This document shows positions 59,137 to 64,000 of a DNA stretch of 64,000 nucleotides, one piece after another. The translations under genes were made by a program, and so were the position numbers. Position 1 is the first letter of the stretch, and each line of letters starts with the position of its first letter. The notes below the pieces were generated by a model that was not told where the DNA came from, did not search any database, and saw only the letters and a list, made by a program, of their open reading frames with translations. Source of the DNA: Dongia sedimenti (GTDB lineage Bacteria > Pseudomonadota > Alphaproteobacteria > Dongiales > Dongiaceae); contig JAUYVI010000002.1 in NCBI GenBank assembly GCA_030715195.1, forward strand, positions 496,001 to 560,000. The letters run 5' to 3'.

Positions 59137-60195
59137 ATGTTCGGGCTCGGCTTACCGCTGCGGCGGATCGCTTTATCCTTATTGGTTGCCGCAGCGACTC
59201 TCACGGGTGCATCCGGCCTCGCCCGGGCCGAGCCCGTTTGCCAGGTCATCGGTTTGCGCGGAACCGCAACTCTGGAGCGCGCCGGCGCCGGTTCGGCGCT
59301 GGCAACCGGCGCAGAACTCAGCACGGGCGACTGGATCGCGACCGATGCCGGAGCGCGGGTGAAGCTGCGTTTCGCCGACGGCTCCCAGGTGCATCTCGGC
59401 GAGAACACGCGCCTGCGCATCGACCTGGCAAAGTTCAACCCGGCGGAGGGCAGGCGCAACATCCTGCTCGATCTGCCGATGGGCCTGCTGCGCGCCGCCG
59501 CGGCGAAGTTGCCGTCGGCCACCGGCTCCAGCTTCGAGATACATACCGGTGTCGGCTATTCCGCCGTGCGCGGGACGCAATGGATCATGGTCGCGGCCAG
59601 CGAAGAGACTCGCGTCTATGTCCAGGAGGGCCGCGTCTCGGTCGGCACCGATTTCCCGAGCACCCAGTTCCCGAAACTGGTCAAGGCCGGCTACTGGGTG
59701 GTTGTCCGCAAGACCGGCATCGAGACGATCGAGGCCTCGCCCCCGGGATTGATGGACAGCCTGATCGAGCAAACCGAGGCCGCCGTCAACAATGGCGCCC
59801 CGGAAACGGACTCCGCCGATGCCACGGAAACGACTGAGCAGACGACAACCGACGCCGCCTCGACCGCACCCGAGGCGGAGAGCAACGAGGTCGATCCGGC
59901 GGCCGCGCCCGAAGCGGCGGCAACGTCAAAGACTGCCGGCTCTTTGACCTCCTCCACCGATAGCACGGTATCTGCGGGGAGCGGCGGCAGCTCGAGCGCC
60001 GGTGCGAACGGCACATCGAATGGGTCGTCAGGCGGCGGTTCCAACGGTGGCTCGTCGGGTTCGAACTCGACGTCAAACGGCGGCGGCGGTTCCAAGGGCT
60101 CCGGCGGGTCCAGCCTCGGTGGCGGTTCCGGCAAATCCAACTCCGGCGGCGGTTCCGGCAAGAGCCTGGGCGGCGGATCCGGGAAGCTGAAGTAG
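59137..60195 (+). CDS. FecR-domain secreted protein with Gly/Ser-rich tail
   Basis: A 352-residue exported protein. Signal peptide residues 1-28 (ALSLLVAAATLTGASGLARA). Residues 35-190 are a FecR domain (ATLERAGAGSALATGAELSTGDWIATD; GARVKLRFADGSQVHLGENTRLRI in parts; FEIHTGVGYSAVRGTQW; TRVYVQEGRVSV). The last 100 residues are low complexity with repeated GGGS and SGK units, likely disordered or wall-associated. In FecR sensors this domain is periplasmic with a membrane helix; here there is none after the signal, so it is a soluble secreted FecR protein of unknown role. Confidence 0.85.
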   Translation: MFGLGLPLRRIALSLLVAAATLTGASGLARAEPVCQVIGLRGTATLERAGAGSALATGAELSTGDWIATDAGARVKLRFADGSQVHLGENTRLRIDLAKFNPAEGRRNILLDLPMGLLRAAAAKLPSATGSSFEIHTGVGYSAVRGTQWIMVAASEETRVYVQEGRVSVGTDFPSTQFPKLVKAGYWVVVRKTGIETIEASPPGLMDSLIEQTEAAVNNGAPETDSADATETTEQTTTDAASTAPEAESNEVDPAAAPEAAATSKTAGSLTSSTDSTVSAGSGGSSSAGANGTSNGSSGGGSNGGSSGSNSTSNGGGGSKGSGGSSLGGGSGKSNSGGGSGKSLGGGSGKLK

Positions 60196-60220
60196 GTGCC
60201 GCCGGTCGTTACGGCACGGC

Positions 60221-60685
60221 TTAGTGACTAGGCCGCTCCGGGTACTCGACCCGGTCGCCTTCCTTGATGCCGAGCGCGTCGGCCGTGCCGCCGTTGACTT
60301 CGAGCACCGCCTTCACCGCGGCGCCGGAATCGATCGGCGTCTCGTCGTGCGGCACCGCGCTATGGGCGATGTGGGCGATGCGGCCATCCGCTTTCAGGAA
60401 CAGCATGTCGAGCGGGATCAGCGTGTTCTTCATCCAGAACGACACCGGCTGCTCGCCCGGATAAATGAACAGCATGCCGGCATTGGCCGCGAGCTTCTCC
60501 CGGAACATCAGCCCCTGCGCCCGCGTCTCCGGGGTGGCGACGATCTCGACCTCGAACTTATAGGCGCTGCCGCCGGCATGGATGACCAGGGGTTCGGCCG
60601 CAACCGCCGACGCACCGAAACAAAGGGCCGCGACCAGGCTCCAGAAAGACGCAAACACGAGAAACCGAACCGCGCGCAAACTCAC
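60221..60685 (-). CDS. DUF192 family periplasmic protein
   Basis: A 154-residue protein beginning VSLRAVRF at a GTG; AAGGA stands seven bases upstream and the codon overlaps the stop of the DUF1801 gene (GTGA). The signal peptide ends near ASAVAAEP. The DUF192 core is seen as ETRAQGLMFREKL, GMLFIYPGEQPVSFWMKNTLIPLDMLFLKADGRI (in parts) and VKAVLEVNGGTADALGI. Function of the family is not known. Coupled translation with the DUF1801 gene. Confidence 0.9.
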   Translation of the reverse strand: MSLRAVRFLVFASFWSLVAALCFGASAVAAEPLVIHAGGSAYKFEVEIVATPETRAQGLMFREKLAANAGMLFIYPGEQPVSFWMKNTLIPLDMLFLKADGRIAHIAHSAVPHDETPIDSGAAVKAVLEVNGGTADALGIKEGDRVEYPERPSH

Positions 60686-61158
60686 AGATGATCCTTCACC
60701 GCATTGCGGTGATAAGTCAGTGCCAAGGCGATGCAATGCCGCAAAGCCGCCTTCGGGAGGGGCTGGTCCGTATCCATGAGTATGCTGCGATTGCCGCCGA
60801 AGGTGAGCTCATCGCGATAGAGTTGCCGGAAGGTCGAGACCAGGGTGGTCTGGCAATGGACATAGAGCGCATAGCGCTCCCGACCGGTACCCGCCTCCGG
60901 CTTCACCCGGTCGATCCGGATCGTGCTGCCGCTCCGGCTCTCCTGGGTGAGATAGCTCGGCTGGCCCCATTTCAGCGTCTCCTTGAGCGCGCCGACGCCA
61001 GGCGTCTTCGCTGCGGTCTCCAGGATCAGCCGCCGCAGCGCCAGCAGCTTCGCCTTGGTCCGCCTGGGATAGGCCGCGAACGCCTGTTCCACCGCCGGCT
61101 CGGCAAAGCCATGGCCGGCATTGGGCTTTCTCCTCGTCCTTGCATGCGACTCCGCCAT
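60682..61158 (-). CDS. DUF1801 family protein (YdhG-like)
   Basis: A 158-residue soluble protein of the DUF1801/YdhG fold, with AFAAYPRRTKAKLLALRRLILE, KETLKWGQPSYLT and RYALYVHCQTTLVSTFRQLY. The ATG at 61158 is preferred over a TTG at 61194. No known function. Its stop overlaps the DUF192 GTG, so both proteins are co-translated. Divergent from coxG. Confidence 0.9.
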   Translation of the reverse strand: MAESHARTRRKPNAGHGFAEPAVEQAFAAYPRRTKAKLLALRRLILETAAKTPGVGALKETLKWGQPSYLTQESRSGSTIRIDRVKPEAGTGRERYALYVHCQTTLVSTFRQLYRDELTFGGNRSILMDTDQPLPKAALRHCIALALTYHRNAVKDHL

Positions 61159-61316
61159 CACCCCATTAAGCCCGAGGGGCTTGCGAAAGATCAACTCACG
61201 TCGGCGTCCGGCCGCTCGTGCAGCCGGCCCGCCATTCGTGCACCCGCCCAGCTCTGCCTTGACTTGCGGCCGACCGCCCGGAAAGGTGAGCGCCCACCTC
61301 AGGAGGACCAGCCCCC

Positions 61317-61925
61317 ATGGATATGACGGGAGAACATTGGATCAATGCGCCGCGCCAGGCGGTCTGGCTCGCGCTCAACGATCCCGAGGTCCTGAAGCAG
61401 TCGATCGCCGGCTGCGAGGCGCTCGACAAGACCTCCGACACCGAGTTCCAGGCACAGGTCACCGCCAAGGTCGGCCCGGTCAAGGCGAAGTTCAGCGGCA
61501 AGGTCACCCTGAGCGAGCTCGATCCGCCCAACGGCTACACCATTACCGGCGAGGGTTCCGGCGGTGCCGCAGGCTTCGCCAAGGGCGGCGCCAAGGTGCG
61601 GCTCGAAGAGGCCGAGAACAGCGGGACCCTGCTGAAGTATGAGGTCCATGCCCAGATCGGCGGCAAATTGGCGCAGATCGGCTCACGCCTGGTCGATGGC
61701 GCGGCGCGCAAGATGGCCGATGAGTTCTTTTCGGCCTTCGCAACTGCGGTCGAGGCCCGGTCCGGCGCCGCGCCGACGGCATCTGCCGCCGAAGCGCCGA
61801 TGGCGCCGGCCGCGGTGCCGCCGGTCGAGGCCGCAGGCACCGGGTCGAAGGGCCTGCCGCCCCTGGTCTGGATCGGCGGCTTGATCGTGATCGCGGCCGC
61901 CGTGGTCTGGTGGGTCACCCGCTGA
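61317..61925 (+). CDS. coxG: CoxG-like SRPBCC protein (carbon monoxide dehydrogenase subunit G)
   Basis: A 202-residue protein with an SRPBCC domain (residues 5-145: [29 protein letters not shown] in parts; [46 protein letters not shown] in parts), an Ala/Pro-rich linker, and a C-terminal membrane helix ([19 protein letters not shown]). CoxG proteins anchor CODH to the membrane. AGGAGG is ten bases before the ATG. It precedes coxS and coxL on the same strand, but a likely promoter lies between. Confidence 0.92.
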   Translation: MDMTGEHWINAPRQAVWLALNDPEVLKQSIAGCEALDKTSDTEFQAQVTAKVGPVKAKFSGKVTLSELDPPNGYTITGEGSGGAAGFAKGGAKVRLEEAENSGTLLKYEVHAQIGGKLAQIGSRLVDGAARKMADEFFSAFATAVEARSGAAPTASAAEAPMAPAAVPPVEAAGTGSKGLPPLVWIGGLIVIAAAVVWWVTR

Positions 61926-61976
61926 TCCCTGCCTGATCGGCGCTGCCGAACTGTTGCGGTTGTCATCGCCGCCGCC

Positions 61977-62006
61977 TTGACCCCCGTTTCGGAACTTGCA
62001 CATACT
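61977..62006 (+). promoter_or_regulatory. Candidate sigma-70 promoter of coxSL
   Basis: TTGACC (61977-61982) and CATACT (62001-62006) are 18 bp apart. Matches are five of six and four of six. The start would be near 62013, about 75 bases upstream of the coxS ATG. Confidence 0.45.
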
Positions 62007-62088
62007 TAACGCCTGCCAAGAAGACCGGGTGAACCGGCGTTCGGCGGTTCGGCAATCGGCGCCGCCGCGATCATGAGGGAGGTTACCA

Positions 62089-62559
62089 ATGCCCACCGTA
62101 ACGATGACGGTGAACGGAAAAGCCGTCACCGGTGAGGTCGAGGGCCGCACGCTGCTCGTCCATTTCCTGCGTGACAAGCTCCACCTGACCGGGACCCATG
62201 TGGGCTGCGACACCGCCCAATGCGGCGCCTGCACGGTTCACTTGAACGGCAAGGCGATCAAGTCCTGCAACATGCTGGCGCTGCAAGCCGAAGGCGCTGA
62301 GATCACCACGATCGAAGGCTTGGCCCAGAACGGCACCCTGCATCCGATGCAGGAAGCCTTCCGCGACAATCACGGACTGCAATGCGGGTTCTGCACCCCG
62401 GGCATGGTGATGGCCGCCGTCTCGCTGGTGAAGGGCAAGTCCAATCTCAGCGACGACGAGATCCGCCATGGGCTCGACGGCAACATCTGCCGCTGCACGG
62501 GCTATCACAACATCGTCAAGGCCGTGAAGGCCGGTGCCCAAGCCATGGGAGGGAAGTGA
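62089..62559 (+). CDS. coxS: Molybdenum hydroxylase small [2Fe-2S] subunit CoxS
   Basis: The 156-residue protein has two [2Fe-2S] sites: the plant-type site with C40-x4-C45-x2-C48-x11-C60 (CDTAQCGAC) and the C-terminal site with C99-x2-C102 and C134-x-C136 ([16 protein letters not shown]). It transfers electrons from the Mo site in CoxL. AGGGAGG is six bases before the ATG. It is followed by coxL after one base. Confidence 0.96.
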   Translation: MPTVTMTVNGKAVTGEVEGRTLLVHFLRDKLHLTGTHVGCDTAQCGACTVHLNGKAIKSCNMLALQAEGAEITTIEGLAQNGTLHPMQEAFRDNHGLQCGFCTPGMVMAAVSLVKGKSNLSDDEIRHGLDGNICRCTGYHNIVKAVKAGAQAMGGK

Positions 62560-62560
62560 T

Positions 62561-64000
62561 ATGCCTGAAGGAACCGGATCCGCCACCGGCATCGGCGCCT
62601 CGGTCAAGCGCAAGGAAGACTTCCGCTTTCTGACCGGCCGCGGCACCTATACCGACGACATCAACCGCCCGGGCCAGACCTATGCCTATATCCTCCGCTC
62701 GCCGCACGCTTCGGCGGACATCGTCAAGATCGACAGCGCCAAGGCCGCGAAGGCGCCCGGCGTGGTCGCGATCCTGACCGGCGCCGATTACGACAAGGGC
62801 GGCCTGCCCTGCGGCTGGCAGATCCACAGCAAAGACGGCTCGCCGATGATCGAGCCGCCGCATTTCCCCTTGTGCAAGGACAAGGTGCGCCATGTCGGCG
62901 ACCAGGTCGCCCTGATCATCGCCGAGACCTATGCCCAGGCCCGCGACGCCGCGGAGTTGATCGACGTCTCCTATAAGGAGACCAAGCCGATCGTCTCGCT
63001 CGCCGACGCCGACAAGCCCGGCGCGGCGCAGGTCTGGCCGGAAGCCAAGAACAACACCTGCTTCGACTGGCATATCGGCGACAAGGCGGCGGTCGATGCC
63101 GCTTTCGCCAAGGCGGCGCATGTCACCAAGATCGACATCGTCAACCAGCGCCTGATCCCCAACGCGATGGAGCCGCGGGCGGCGATCGGCGACTTCGATC
63201 GCGCGACCGGCGAGTTCACGCTCTACACCACCAGCCAGAACCCGCATGTCATCCGGCTGCTGATGGGCGCCTTCGTGCTGCAAATTCCGGAATCCAAGCT
63301 CCGCGTCGTGGCGCCGGATGTCGGCGGCGGCTTCGGCTCGAAGATCTTCCACTACGCGGAAGAGGCGCTGGTGACCTGGGCGGCCGGCAAGGTCGAGCGT
63401 CCGGTCAAATGGACCTCCGACCGCAGCGAGGCCTTCCTCACCGATGCCCATGGCCGCGACCAGATCAACCACGCGGAACTCGCCATGGACAAGGACGGCA
63501 AGTTCCTGGCCCTGCGCGTGAACACCAAGGCGAATATGGGCGCCTATCTCTCCACCTTCGCGCCCTGCGTGCCGACTTATCTCTCCGCGACCCTGCTGGC
63601 GGGCGTCTATTCGACGCCGGCGATCTACGCCGAGGTGAAGGCGATCTTCACCAACACCGCGGTGGTCGACGCCTATCGCGGCGCCGGCCGGCCGGAAACC
63701 ACCTATCTGCTGGAGCGGCTGGTCGAGAAGGCGGCGCGTGAAACCGGCATCGACCGGGTCGAAATCCGCCGCAAGAACTTCATCCCGGTGGATGCCTTCC
63801 CCTACCAGACGCCGGTCGCCCTGCAATATGACAGCGGCGACTATTTCTCGACGCTCGACATGGCGTTGAAGACGGCGGACTGGGCCGGCATCGACAAGCG
63901 CAAAGCGGATTCCAAGGCCAAGGGCAAGCTCCGGGGCATCGGCATCTCCACCTATCTCGAGGCCTGCGGCATCGCCCCCTCGGCGGTGGTCGGCAGCCTC
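62561..64000 (+). CDS. coxL: Molybdenum hydroxylase large subunit, form II CoxL-like, 3' partial
   Basis: The frame runs from ATG at 62561 to the right edge (480 residues visible of about 790). It has the xanthine-oxidase-family N-terminal domain ([20 protein letters not shown]), the cofactor contacts VGGGFGSKI and the loop AYRGAGR at residues 371-377. Form I carbon monoxide dehydrogenases carry AYXCSFR at this loop; AYRGAGR marks form II, whose true substrate is doubtful. The Mo-ligand end and C-terminus are outside the window. The start follows coxS by one base. Confidence 0.95.
   Translation, partial: MPEGTGSATGIGASVKRKEDFRFLTGRGTYTDDINRPGQTYAYILRSPHASADIVKIDSAKAAKAPGVVAILTGADYDKGGLPCGWQIHSKDGSPMIEPPHFPLCKDKVRHVGDQVALIIAETYAQARDAAELIDVSYKETKPIVSLADADKPGAAQVWPEAKNNTCFDWHIGDKAAVDAAFAKAAHVTKIDIVNQRLIPNAMEPRAAIGDFDRATGEFTLYTTSQNPHVIRLLMGAFVLQIPESKLRVVAPDVGGGFGSKIFHYAEEALVTWAAGKVERPVKWTSDRSEAFLTDAHGRDQINHAELAMDKDGKFLALRVNTKANMGAYLSTFAPCVPTYLSATLLAGVYSTPAIYAEVKAIFTNTAVVDAYRGAGRPETTYLLERLVEKAARETGIDRVEIRRKNFIPVDAFPYQTPVALQYDSGDYFSTLDMALKTADWAGIDKRKADSKAKGKLRGIGISTYLEACGIAPSAVVGSL

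Noticed and set aside
59990..60190. Repetitive GC-rich block suggesting a CRISPR or satellite array
   Set aside because: It is the Gly/Ser-coding 3' end of the FecR-domain gene, in frame and without regular spacers.

Overview
The window reads as chromosomal DNA of a high-GC alphaproteobacterium, most likely Rhodospirillales-like. The reasons are the alphaproteobacterial form of ribosomal protein L36, the fliL-fliM-DUF6468-motE order, CheZ next to MotB-like proteins, form II CoxL, and CtrA-type TTAA-N7-TTAA boxes upstream of flagellar genes. I cannot name the species. I see no insertion sequence, phage, CRISPR array, tRNA or rRNA; the region looks like stable core and housekeeping sequence.

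Positions 1-19300 are a flagellar and chemotaxis island. One leftward operon carries flgB-flgC-fliE-fliQ-fliR-flhB (rod, MS-ring adaptor and export gate). Divergent from it runs an flhX-like gene, a small coiled-coil gene, fliO and fliP. Next comes a leftward set: fliL-fliM-DUF6468-motE, then cheY-cheZ, two MotB-like genes and a 1305-residue periplasmic AMIN-like/TPR protein. A rightward flgF-flgG-flgA-flgH operon with a good sigma-54 promoter closes the island. flgI, flgJ, flhA, fliF/G/N, the hook genes and motA are not in the window. CtrA boxes precede flgB/flhX and cheY.

Positions 19300-30550 hold mixed metabolic genes: a hairpin-preceded Cys-rich secreted protein, a nucleotidyltransferase-like protein, a VOC protein, a redoxin-like/2OG-oxygenase fusion, moaA, a GNAT acetyltransferase, nadK, an MFS exporter, N-formylglutamate amidohydrolase, argE, a NUDIX hydrolase and a radical SAM protein with a B12-fold N-terminus.

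Positions 30540-45560 hold a three-domain LplT-PlsC-Aas lipid-repair protein, an iron-storage pair (bfd and bfr sharing an upstream 11-bp motif) with a pirin gene and REP-like palindromes between them, a molybdopterin oxidoreductase, a DMT transporter, tandem TPR paralogues, an M14-like peptidase, the glycolate oxidase operon glcDEF, and rpmJ with its own promoter and terminator.

Positions 45640-64000 hold a methyltransferase, an FAD amine oxidoreductase, two convergent PilZ proteins, a response regulator convergent with an Hpt protein, two SDRs, an aminotransferase/glutamine-synthetase-like operon, an O-methyltransferase, small envelope proteins, a PAS protein, an amidinotransferase-fold hydrolase, a LysE exporter, a FecR-domain protein, a DUF1801-DUF192 pair, and the start of a coxG, coxS, coxL (form II) locus cut by the right edge.
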